From Annona cherimola (lineage: Eukaryota; Streptophyta; Magnoliopsida; Magnoliales; Annonaceae), in the NCBI GenBank assembly GCA_030490835.1, contig CM059971.1, positions 78,510,224-78,574,223 on the forward strand: a stretch of 64,000 nt of DNA, given 5' to 3'. Under the pieces are notes generated by a model that was not told where the DNA came from, searched no databases, and saw only the letters and a list, made by a program, of their open reading frames with translations. Each line of letters opens with the position of its first letter. Position 1 is the stretch's first letter. Made by a program: the position numbers and the translations under genes. Below, piece after piece: positions 46,287-57,043 of the stretch.

Positions 46287-48135
46287 TTATCTCGCTCCCT
46301 CTTCATACAACAGGTTTGCCGCTGGCAATGAATTAGATGATGGGGCAGTCAGCACCTCCTTTTCTGCAGGTTCTGCATTTTTCTGTTTTACTGCCCGGAT
46401 CTGATCCGCAAGTGATACCTCTCTTCGTATTTTCTCCTTATTGATGAAATCCAGATCCCACGCCTGAAGTGCTGGCTCTACTCCTTTTGATATACCTCCT
46501 TGTCTAGCAATTCGATTCAGCATCGACTTGTGATTAATCTATAACCAGAACTAAAGCACTGTCAGAACTACAGTATGATCTTTGTATCTGTAGAGAAGCT
46601 TAATTTTAGGAATGAGGAGGCAATCATGTAATATAGAATAATTTTTGGATGAAATGAACAGCAGGGGGCTGATGATTATACAATGGTTACTACAGGCCCC
46701 AATTATAAGTCTTACAAACTCTAAAATCCAAATATGAGAACATATCGGCATAATATTTTTTAGAGATTAGAGAATAAGAAATGTACAGGGTTCTATAATT
46801 CGCAAAAAACAAAGAAAAAAAGCATCGTCCACTAGCTGAGGCAGCTGAGACTCCAAACATATGATTCTTACATTGGGTCAAAATGTCAAGACTACAAAAA
46901 GCCATGTGAAAACTGTGTGGTTTTTACCCGGGTTAATTTTTCTTTGAGTCTTGATTCCTTAAGATTGGCCAACTCCTTTTTATCCTCAGATTTTTTCTGG
47001 GATATACACCTGAGTTCTCTGGCTTGTGCTTTATGTTCTTTCTTTTTATGCTTCTGGGCTAGCCTTGCCTTCTTCTCTGACCTTGCCTTTGCTTCTATTT
47101 GAGCTCTTATCTTTGCAATCTCCTTTGCCTTTGCCTCATCTGCTGCCCGCTGAATCTCTTGGTGAGCGATTTCCTCTTCGATCTTCTCATAACTGTCCCA
47201 GTCTAGTTCTTCTTGCCCCAAGCCACCTCCCTTAGCTTCTTTTGCAATGCATTTAGCCCATTGCAGATAGCACTTTTCCCGTAACCTTTTCCATTTCAAG
47301 CGCTTTCCCCAAACTTTTCTCAATGAAGAGGCCATCCTCGCCTTGCTCTGCTCACTGCAAAAATCAGCTACCTTTCTGATTTCTAATTCCGATTTTGAGA
47401 CATGGAGATAAGAACCTTCTACGTCTTGAAATCTTGAGAAAATATATCCAGGAAGTAAGCATACCTATGAGGAGGATGAGGCCACTCAGACATCTTCTGC
47501 CTGACCTGAGAAAAGAAAAGAGGACTGAGAAATGTCCACAAATGGAAGAGCTGGAGATGTGAACTGTTAATGCGGGACAAAATTGATTCTTACATGACAT
47601 CACCTTGGGATCATTTAAGGCTTCTATGGTTCTCTGCTTGATGAGTGCACGGGTCTCTGCAAGTGAAAGATTGGTGGTGATTCAAATGAGCTGAAATGGG
47701 CTCTACAGAGGACCAAGGACATCAGAATTTACCAGCACTGTGCGTTCTGCCTTTGTTCCATGGAATTTTCCCTTTGTTTGCCAGACCAATCTTCCTTCTC
47801 CTTTGCATCTCCTTATAGTCCCTTTCGGCGATGCATTCACCATCCGGATTACTTTCATGTTTATCACTGAAACTTACATTCAAATCATGAAACAGATTCT
47901 TGTGACTTTTGCCAATGGAAATATGATTAGTCTGCTCCAGCAATAAGCATACATTTGGTTGCGCATGAAGCACATCTCCTGTGTCATATGATTTAGCATT
48001 GACTACAAGTTTAGCAAACCCCTGACACTGCAATTTGTTGAAGGAGTATGTCATGGAAAATGGCTGAACTGTGTTCCTTAATAGGGGTACTTCTACAATG
48101 TGATTACATCCAACTCGGCAGTAGATATTCACCAT
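46287..48135 (-). CDS. Plant NUMOD3-motif protein, five coding exons, 391 residues
   Basis: Function in plants is unsettled; NUMOD3 is a small DNA-binding module best known from homing endonucleases. Exons are 48135-47733, 47656-47604, 47505-47465, 47354-46928 and 46538-46287; every junction is GT-AG and phase is kept. The NUMOD3 repeat, RRRKIGLANKGKIPWNKGR, spans about residues 112-130 and runs on through THSAETRALIKQRTIEAL. A second short S-x-x-S-K block (HSEQSKARMASSLRKVWG) follows, then a long highly charged helical stretch (about 205-310, rich in KAK, EKKAR, KHKKKE) and a tail with KEKIRREVSLADQIRAVKQK. The N-terminus (1-50) is mostly free of acidic residues and could be an organelle transit peptide, which is inference. 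The start at 48135 lies three bases after the acceptor of the first coding exon. A leader exon ending at 49446 is likely. Confidence 0.85.
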
Positions 48136-49445
48136 CAGCTGCAGAAGTGGACAACGACCCCAAAAGTGAGTTGGCATAACAATTGGATGGCACATTCGGA
48201 ACAGATGTCCTAAGCCAAAAATAAAAAATAAAAAAAATTGCAGATAAAAGAACCCCAAAAGTGAGCTGACAAATATGTTCTGAGACAAAGTTTCGGAAAA
48301 AGAAAAAGAAAATCCATAAAAGTGAGTTCCCATAATGGTTGGATGACACATTTGGAAGAGAGAGAGAGAGACAGAGACTAACCTAGTATAACCATTGGAT
48401 GGAATGTCTAGAACAGATATCCACAGGAAAAAAAAAACTAAAAGCATGCTCGACCCAGGCCAACAGTTAACATGATTAGAGTTAGTAACCAGGCCAATAT
48501 GTTAGTAATTTTCGAATTCGCAAATCCAAGTTAATTGTAGAACCCTTCATCACGATATATGGGGTGCCTCGTGAAAACCAAAGCATGCATCAGACAATAG
48601 GATACAGAAGTGGCTGCTGGGGCTTCCATTTCTAGCATTTGCAATGTTACATTTCTGGATTAAATGGGTTTCGCAGCTGATTTTGACATCCTCCCTGTGC
48701 AATGGCAGAGAAGTTCCTCTCCGGATTACTTACCAAGTGAAACAACATATTTTTCGTATTTTAATCTCGCTTGGTCACAGAGACTATATAATTGAGTTTT
48801 TGAACAAGGGGAAAAGATTAAAAATTCTTTAGAAAAAGTTTCATCAAATGTGCCATGAATATGGGCCGTGCTCAAAAATAACTTCTCTCTGCTTCCCAAC
48901 GATTGTGAATGTTGTCACTGCGAAAGAATAGAAGTTCAAATCCTTAATAAGCAAAGCAAAGCAAATATATAACGAGAACAGTCTGGCCCCATGTATTACA
49001 AAAGCTTCTGTTCCATGAATTTCTTCCACATTTGCCTTTTTCTCAGATACAAAACAAGTTCAGATACCAAAGACCGATTTCCATTAAAATAACCGAGTCA
49101 AAATTGATTTTTTCCGCTCGCTGTGCGAAGAAGAAGATAAAATAGAAAGAGGGTGTCTCTGGAACTGCGATAAAACTGACTCTTAAGCTTTCAAACCAAT
49201 TAGTAAAACACATTTGATCCCAAAAAAAAAAAGGAGATAAAGCAGAAGGTGTGAATACAAACGAAATTCTGATGGAATAGGAAAAAAATACAATGCTTCG
49301 AGAAATGCTAGAAACGAGGATATTTCACAATTTTAGATTGCTACACATTCGACATAGACGAGAGGCGGTGCCAAAAGAGACTGGATTTGCATGAAGCACA
49401 ACAAAAATGAAATTGGAGAAAATGGGTGATATGAAGAGCACTTAC

Positions 49446-49700
49446 ATATGATAACGGAGAGGCATTTCAGAGATGGGTTCTTCAGGGAGTTCGCATTTAG
49501 AAATTCTGCAATCCCTAGCTTGCGATTTTCACGACTTGTTTTTGGGATATTTGGATTTGGTGCCTCCGCACGCAGCAGCGCCCGCTACGTGGATAGAGCT
49601 CGAAAGGAAGGTGGAGAACATCCGCGCGTGTGGACGAAGACCTATGGCAGGATTCCCGGGAGCGTATGGTCTTCCTTTCATCACCTATCACTAAATGTCC
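49446..49700 (-). other. Probable 5' leader exon of the NUMOD3 gene
   Basis: On the minus strand CGTTATCATAT is followed by GTAAGTGC, a strong donor at 49445-49444, and the next good acceptor on this strand is the one directly before the coding start (48140-48139). The leader contains a 50-codon ORF beginning MKGRPYAPGN that ends before the donor and would act as an upstream ORF. An overlapping plus-strand ORF (49473-49694) cannot be excluded as real. Confidence 0.45.
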
Positions 49701-49774
49701 CATTCTGCCACGCAGGCAGGACACACAAAAAAATACTTCAAAAAAAAAAAACCCTCATTTTAACGGGGTTGTAG

Positions 49775-50967
49775 CAATATTGTCAAAACCGAACCGGTGT
49801 TTGAACCGGTAAATGAACTGTTCTGGTTCGAACCGGTTAATCAAACCGGTTCGAACCGATGATGTCAGCATGATATATTTATGATGTCATAAATATTATT
49901 TTTTAAAATTTTAAATAAATATATTGATAAAATTATAATTTTATAAATCATAAATATATATGTTAGATTTTAAGGACCATAGTGTAAGTACAAAACATGT
50001 AAAAAAAAATTAATAGTAAATTTTAAAAAAATTTTAAGCATGAATTTCAGAAATATTAACTACATCAAGATTTTTCAATAGAATAAAATTTATCGGCCGC
50101 AGCTCTCTCTCCACTACCCTTGCTCCGATTGCATCTCAACTCCACCTGCATAGCATCGTTGTCGGCAGTAACAATCCAACCGGCAGCCATTAAAATCTCC
50201 ACCATCTTCCCCAAATCGTCCATCAATGTCTACCTTTTCCTTCAGCAAAATCTGGCAGCAGCAACATGATCAGCCATGGCCTACCGAGCACTCCATCACC
50301 AAAGCATCAATAGTCTACCACAACTGGCTCCATCATCTCTGTTAAACCCACCACACATTCTCTTCCGACGGCCTGGACGGCGACTGGCTGCTCGCGGCTA
50401 GCTCGGTGCGGCGGAATGCGAGGGCAGGTGCAAGCGGGCTGCACGAGTGGTGGCGCATGCCTGCGCTGCAAACGAGGCGTGGGCGGGCTGCGCGGCGCGC
50501 GTCCAGGGTGTGCGGGCGATGGCGCATGCTGGCTCTACGGACGAGGCATGGGTGGGCGGCGCGGCTCGTGTGGCAGGCAAGTGCGAGCGGTGGCGCTGCA
50601 GACGACAAAGAGGAAGACGATCTCTGCGCCGGCAGACGACGCTGCGGGCGAGGTGCAGGCGAGGCGGGCGAGGGTTTTCGAAAATCGTCAGGTCGTAAAG
50701 GGGCAAATGAGGGGGCACGAGCGGGCGATTTGACCGGATTTTTTACTTCGACACTTCGACCATCGATTTCATTCGTTTTTTTTAATATATACTAGGGCCC
50801 GCCCGTCCAACCGGGTGAACCTAGTTGGACCGGCCCTTCCGGTTCGACCACCGGTTCAGACGGTTTTCCATAATTGAACCGAACCGCACAGCATTGAACC
50901 GGTAACATGGCCGGTTCCCGGTTGGACCGGTCGGACCGGCCGGTCCGGTCCGGTTTTAACAACATTG
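49775..50967. mobile_element. 1193-bp non-autonomous hAT-type element with GC-rich cargo
   Basis: The left end CAATATTGTCAAAACCGAAC and right end CCGGTTTTAACAACATTG are inverted repeats, and both subterminal zones are dense in AACCGGT. GGTTGTAG flanks it exactly at 49767-49774 and 50968-50975, an 8-bp target duplication. The ends match the 186-bp MITE at 24028. Inside, 50100-50340 is moderately GC-rich and 50340-50740 very GC-rich, unlike the AT-rich arms, suggesting captured sequence. There is no transposase; overlapping ORFs on both strands of the GC-rich part (for example 50398-50718) reflect composition. Confidence 0.88.
50400..50650. repeat. Degenerate GC-rich internal repeat in the element cargo
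   Basis: Blocks such as GGTGGCGCATGCCTGCGCTG, CGATGGCGCATGCTGGCTCT and GCGGTGGCGCTGCAGACGAC recur about every 70 bp, each followed by GA(C/G)GA or ACGAGGC(G/A)TGGG. About three diverged copies are seen. Confidence 0.5.
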
Positions 50968-51431
50968 GGTTGTAGTTGAGTGAACCATGTTGCACGACTC
51001 AGTACACCCACTCGAGTGTAGGGGTACAACTTGGTACTGGGTCTGTCCGAACCCGCTCGACCTGACCCAGTATTAAAACCAAAAAAGGTTTTATTTTTAA
51101 AATTTTTTCAAAATAGACCTAGTTTCAACCCGACCCGGTCCGAACTCGGCGTAATTTATATAATTTTTTTATATAAATTATACATATTTTTTTGTAATAT
51201 TAATATATAGGTGGCCAGTGTATCAGTAGATCGTGTAAGTGTGACCGAGTAAAAAATGAATAACGACCAATCGAGCATGCACGACTACCCGCATGTACCA
51301 GCATCCAGTGAGTAGCGACTGCCCTTTTGCGAATTTTCCTCCTGCTCCGGTGCTCCCATTTTCACATTTCAGAAAAATCCCTAAATCCCTAATTCGCGAA
51401 TCTGCTAGTCCGTCCCGCAGGCCGCAGATCC

Positions 51432-51582
51432 CGCTCGATTTCCCTCCTCCTCTCCAAGCCTCCAGCCGCTCGTCCGTCCCGCAGCTCCGCTCGATTTCCC
51501 AGTCCTCTCCAAGTCTCCAGCTACTCATCCGTCTCGCAGCTCCCGCTCGATTTCTCTCCTCCTCTCCAAGTCTCCAGCGAGG
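51432..51582 (+). repeat. Tandem repeat, 56 bp x about 2.7, in the hAT 5' region
   Basis: CGCTCGATTTC starts at 51432, 51488 and 51544, exactly 56 bp apart, each followed by a CCTC-rich stretch and CCAAG(C/T)CTCCAGC. It is GC-rich in an AT-rich element and sits upstream of the transposase start, probably in its promoter or leader. Confidence 0.9.
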
Positions 51583-52542
51583 TAGCGACAAGACTGACAA
51601 AGAGGATCAAGGCCTAAGGCTTTCTCTGATCCGAAGAGAATCAGTTAGCATCGCGAATAGGGAGGGCTTTCGCGTTTGAAGGAAGATCTGTTTGTTTTCT
51701 CGCGAAACCAGAGAAAGTTGGGAACGGCGTTAGCGGGCCCTAGTGAGCATAAACCGCATCACTATCTGCATTCCTCGAACCAACAAGTCCAAAATTCTAT
51801 GAATTTCATGATTGCTCCAAGAAAATAATGGGGACAACTACGGACTCCTCTTTGAGGGTAAATGTCACATTTCCAACTGCAAATAGTTCCGATCAAATAA
51901 ATGGACATGATAGTGCTATTTTGCATGGAACTTGATTCTGTTTTGCAGTTGTTACTATTGCCTCTGTTTCTTCACTTTTTAAAAACAAGTTGTCCATTAG
52001 AAAGAAAAGAACATCGAGCCAATCCCAAACATGAGAGAAAGAAGATGCATGAAAATAGTATAGAATCACCCCAATCTAAAATCAATACCGGTGTCTTCAT
52101 CACTGAATTTGAATAAAAGACAAAATAGTTCGGATGTCCTCATGTTTCTCAGTTACCTAATCATGCAAGGCTCGTTCCGACCTTTCATAGTGCAATCCTC
52201 CTCATACTTCTCTTTCTTCTTCGAAGGCCAGACAGATTTACAAAATTGATTCCAGCATGAGTATTCTTTATTTCGCAGGACGTATATAACAATAGTATAG
52301 AGTCACCCCCATTATTTTCTTGGAGCAATCACGAGATTCATAGAAATAATAAACGTGCGGTTGCTCACTTGCTTGAATTTTAGCTTTTTGCATAGAGTTG
52401 TTTAAGTCTAAAGTAGTGAAATTATTAAACTATCACTGTTAAGTGTATGATTAATTTTTTATTGTAAATTTTTTGTCGTTCTGTTGTATTGTGATATTGT
52501 GATTATGCTAACCATTATATTTAAAAATTAACTAGGTGTTTC

Positions 52543-54580
52543 ATGAGCATGGATACTGATATGAATGTGGAAGTAAACACAAAGCGAAACGTCGATTTAA
52601 ATACAATAGACTTGACAGTGTCATCAGCATCAGATGCAAAATCTAGTGAAAATCAAGTTAAGAGAGAATATAAAACCACTTCAACAGTATGGGAAGATTT
52701 TGAAAAAGTAGTTGTGAATGGAAAACTTGAATTTGGTAAATGTAAATGGTGCAAGAAAAAACTCAAGTGTCTGAGTGCCATGGGTACTAGCACACTTTCA
52801 AGGCACTTGAAGCAATGTCTTTATAACAAAGGAAAAAATAAAGACAAAAAGCAACCAGTATTATCTTTCTCCACACCGTCAGATGGTTCGGCGATAGTGA
52901 CTCCTTGGAAATTTGACCAAGAGTTATGTAGAAAAGCACTTGTGCGAATGATTATTATTGATGAGTTGTCATTTAATTTTGTAGAGAAACAGGGATTTAA
53001 AGATTTCTGTCAAGTACTGCAACCATTATTTAAGCTTTTCTCGAGAACAACCTTAGTGAAAGATTGTTTTCAACTATATAAAGCAGAGAAGGACAAGTTA
53101 ATGAATATGTTTAAGACAGAAGTCCAAACTATATGCTTGACTACAGATTTATGGACATCAATTCAAAATGTTGGATACTTATGTCTCGCTGCACACTACA
53201 TAGACACAAATTGGAAGTTGCAAAACGAATTCTTAATTTTTGTGTTCTTCCATTGCCGCATACTGGTGATGCTATTGCACATTGTATAGAAGCATGCTTG
53301 GATGAGTGGAAAATAAAGAAGGTTTGTACTATCTTTGTTGACAATGCTTCATCCAATGATGTGGCTGTGAGAAGTCTTAAATATAAATTTGATTTAAAGG
53401 GTCGTTTGTTAGGAGATGGAGAAAATTTTCATGTTCGTTGTGCAGCACATATAATTAACCTAATTGTAAGAGATGAGATAAGTGAAATAAATGATCCATC
53501 AATCATATTCGCAATTCTGTGAAGTATGTAAGAAGTTCTGTTGGTAGACAAGAACATTTTCAGAGAGTGGTTGAGAGTTGCAATCTCTCTTTCAAGGGCA
53601 CTTTATGCTTAGATGTTGCAACTCGATGAAACTCTACCTTTTTGATGTTACAAACAGCTTTGAAATTCAAGAACATTTTTCAACTATATGCAAGTGAAGA
53701 CAAAGAGTTCTTATCTCAAGGGCCTCCAAATACCGTGGATTAGGAACAAGCAAGAGTCAGTTGCCGTGTTTTAGAATATTTTTATGAAAGTACTAAAGTC
53801 TTGTATGGATCTGAATATGTTACTACAAATCAATATTTTCTTGAGTTGTATAAGATTCAAATGGTTTTAATGCAAATGAGAAATGATGATGATCCACTTA
53901 TTCGTGAAATGTGTAAAAAAATGAGGGACAAGTTTAATAAGTATTGGGGCTCTATTGGTAAAGTGAATATGCTCTTAGTGCTCGCTGTTGTGTTGGATCC
54001 TCGCTTTAAATTGGCTGTTGTTCATTTTTGTTATACGAAAATTCTGGATAGAGAAGAAGCTAATCAAATTACAAATATGGTGAAGCATACTTTGGTTAGC
54101 CTTTTTAGAATGTATCAACAACAACCTCTTGGTATGTCTCCATCTGAAGAGAGCAGCGTTATAAGGGTGGCACCCCAATCTAATGCCTTCTTTAATGAGT
54201 TTAAACTATGGAAACAATCTGAGGAGAATGTTGATAAGTGAAAAAATGAAGTGGATAGATATTTGGAGGAAGCTTCTGAAGAGAATAAACCAAGTTTTAA
54301 TGTGTTGAGAAGGTGGAAAAATTGTTCAAAGTATAGAATGTTATCCTATTTAGCGAGAGATGTTTTAGCAATTTCAGTTTCAACAGTAGCTTCTGAGTCG
54401 GCATTTAGCATGAGTGGGCGTGTTCTTGATAATATAGAAGCTCATTGACACCTAAACTAGTTGAGTGTTTGATATGTGCACAAGATTGGCTTAGATCTAC
54501 ACCTCGAATAACTGAAGATGAAGAGAAAGCTACTGAATTTGAAAGACTTTTATCTAGTAATTATGTTTTGAGATACCATA
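52543..54580 (+). pseudogene. hAT transposase with BED zinc finger (disrupted)
   Basis: The first frame (52543-53230) has the BED finger: STVWEDFEKV, then CKWCKKK and TLSRHLKQC. It continues into the RNase H-like core with CLTTDLWTS (first catalytic Asp). After a frameshift near 53231 comes KRILNFC, VDNASSND (second Asp) and CAAHIINLIV. After another shift near 53500 the order continues with SVKYVRSS and LDVATR. The frame from 53801 includes LLVLAVVLDPRFKL. The C-terminal dimerisation region at 54300-54447 has YLARDVLAISVSTVASESAFS, and after a last frame change LVECLICAQDWLRS. In-frame stops at 53624 and 53741 fall where related proteins have Trp, and another is at 54239. A plausible start is MSMDTDMN at 52543. 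It cannot encode an active enzyme. Confidence 0.92.
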
Positions 54581-55763
54581 TTTTATATTCTAAAGTTATT
54601 TTTAATATTCTTCTAATAATTTAGATTAAATGTTTCAAGCATTACCAACTCTAGTTCAGACAAATCACCTCTTCCTCCATTACCAAAGCATGCTTGAGGT
54701 AACTTAATTTCTAGGATAATTTTTTATGATTATTATCTTCTTATTGTTAATAGTTGCATGTATTTTTTTTGTCTAGGTTGATGCATATTATTTTCGAAGA
54801 TGTAAATCGAGAAGGAAGAATTTGACATTAGAAATGTAGATGGAAATCAAGGAAGAAATTACTTGGAAGTCTTCAAATAGTTTTTTAGTTTTTTTGAAAA
54901 CTTTGGAGACATGAACTCATTTGAATTTTGAATTTGTTTAAAAGTGAATGTAAACTTATTTAAACTTGATATTTGTTTATATTGTCATTTTAAATTTGGA
55001 TTGCACTTAAATTAGATTGGAATGTTGAACCATTATGCTTAGTGTATTTAGATTTAGTTGCTTTGAATAATTGTTATGTAGATTATGTTTGAATTTGAGT
55101 TGGCATGATAAATTTATTTCATATTATACTTTCTGTTATTATGAGAAATCTGTTAGTTTGAATTTCAGATTGTAGTATAAATTTGATTCATATTTTAAGT
55201 TTATTGGTATGACAAGTGGTCAATTTCTATTTTAGCAATTTGTATGATAAATATTCAGTTTGAATTCAATTTCAGCAATTTGTATGATAATGTTTAGTTT
55301 CAACTACAATAGTTAGTATGATATGTTCATAGTCATTTCCATTAGCTATTAAATAGAAATGATCAACTAGTCATAAAACTAACTAATTTGTCATTTATTT
55401 GTGTCTATAGGGTGCTAAAAAAATGCTTGCAGAGTTCATTCAAAGAATATTGCAGAATTCAGCATGATGTTGCAGAATTCTTTGAAAGGATGTTGCAGAA
55501 TTCAGTGTGAGACTTAACTTCATAAACACAAGTATATATATTCCAATAATTTTTTTTAGATTATAATTAAATTTGAAAAAAAATAATTTATTGGTAACCC
55601 GAATTCTAACCCGAAACCAAACCAAAGCCAATGCGAACTCAGTCCAAACCTTGATTAAATTCTTAGGGTTTGAGTTTGTGTTTACTCCAACCCTGTTAGC
55701 TTAGGGTTTGAGTTCACACCAACCCAGTATAACCCCAACCCAAGTTGCACCCCTACCCGGGTG

Positions 55764-56770
55764 TATTTAGCTCATTTTTATTTACTTTTCAAATTTTCAT
55801 AAAACTATTAATATAAATGTGTTTAACATATGTGTATTAATTTTTACCATTTTTTGAGATTTTTAGATTTTTTCGGATTTTTAAAAATCAATAACATTTT
55901 TAGTTTTTTATGAGATACATTTTTAGTAATTTAAAATTACTAAAATGCTATTGATTTTTTAAAATCTGAAAAAAAAAATATTAATACACATGTTAAATAT
56001 ACTTATATTAACAGTTGTATGAAAAATTTTCAAAAAAAATGGATATTTGCACCTAGGTGCATCGAGTTTAAGTGCACTCGAGTGCATGTAACTGAGATCC
56101 AATTTTAACATTGGGTTATTACTAAATGCACATATGTGCACTTAGCTTCAGAATACTCTGAGTACATTTAATCATTTCTTAAATTTTTTTCATAAAATTG
56201 TTAATCTAAGTGTATTTAACACGTGACTAAAAATGTCATTAATTTTTAAAAATCCAAAAAATCTAAAAATCTTCAAAAAAGTAAAAACTAATACGAATGT
56301 TAAATTCATTTAGATTAACAGTTGTAATAAATTAAAAAATAATATTTGTGTCCAGATGCACCTGATTGAGATCCTTTAACTTCAGGATGCATTTGCTTAA
56401 ACTCCAATTTAATGCACCCAGGTGCACTTACCAGGGTGCAAATATCTTTTGTTATTTTTTTAAAAAATTATACGACTATTAATTTAACTGTATTTAATAT
56501 GTATATCAATTTTTACTATTTTTGAAAATTTGTATATTTTTTTGGATTTTTTAAAATTAGTGGTATCTTAGTAATTTCAAATTATTAAAAATTCCACTAA
56601 TTTAAAATTTTTATTAAAAATTTTATGAATCTCTAAAATGGAAAAAATTAATATACATATTAAATAAACTTATATTAATTATTTTATAAAAAAAATTTAA
56701 AAAATAAAGAATGGATTAAATGCACCTATGTCCACAAGGGCTAAAAGTACACCCAGTTGCATTTAGGCAT
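55764..56770. repeat. Three successive fold-back units of about 280-330 bp
   Basis: Each unit has ATTAATTTTTAC...TTTTTAGATTTT on one side and the inverse AAAATCTGAAAAA...TTAATACACATGTTAAATA on the other, and is edged by GTGCAC-rich ends (GCACCTAGGTGCATCGAG near 56049, GCACCCAGGTGCACTTACC near 56413, GCACCTATGTCCACAAGG near 56718). Approximate units are 55764-56090, 56130-56400 and 56410-56760. A related end is seen at 37480-37525. Non-coding; family unknown. Confidence 0.55.
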
Positions 56771-57043
56771 GACTCGTATTTGTTTAACACTATAACTTTT
56801 CAAACTAAAATTTTTTAATTTAAAATTTTTTTCTACAACTACTTTACTTTTAAATTATTTTTAACATCTTTCTATATAGTTATCTTACTTTTTAATCATT
56901 TATATCAAACTACCTATATAAATAACCTATGTATTTTAATTTTATTTTCTTTACTTCTCATTATTAGTTATATCATATCACATCGTTTTCTTCCATTTTA
57001 AAAACTTTTATGCTAAAAATTTTACAACTTTCCAAACACACCC
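56771..57043. mobile_element. Tourist-like MITE (inverted, degraded left end)
   Basis: It ends CTTTCCAAACACACCC at 57043 and contains AATTTAAAATTTTT, CTACTTTACTTTTAAATTATT and TATCATATCACATCGTTTTC, the reverse complement of the copy at 61529-61797. The left terminus is eroded. Confidence 0.55.

Larger units (their letters stand above)
51019..55755 (+). mobile_element. Full-length hAT transposon (4737 bp), inactivated
   Basis: It begins TAGGGGTACAACTTGGTAC and ends AACCCAAGTTGCACCCCTA, so the terminal inverted repeats are about 16 bp with one mismatch. The flanks CTCGAGTG (51011-51018) and CCCGGGTG (55756-55763) match at 6 of 8 positions, an aged 8-bp duplication. It contains a BED-finger hAT transposase remnant at 52543-54580. 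It lies only 51 bp from the neighbouring hAT element ending at 50967. Smaller elements at 8006, 23609, 58568 and 59189 share the TAGGGGTGCAACTT terminus. Confidence 0.88.

Noticed and set aside
47740..47946. Plus-strand ORFs over the NUMOD3 gene
   Set aside because: Antisense shadows of its first coding exon.
50342..50795. Four overlapping ORFs of 83-129 codons on both strands
   Set aside because: Arg/Ala-rich products from GC-rich repetitive cargo; open in many frames at once, with no domain.
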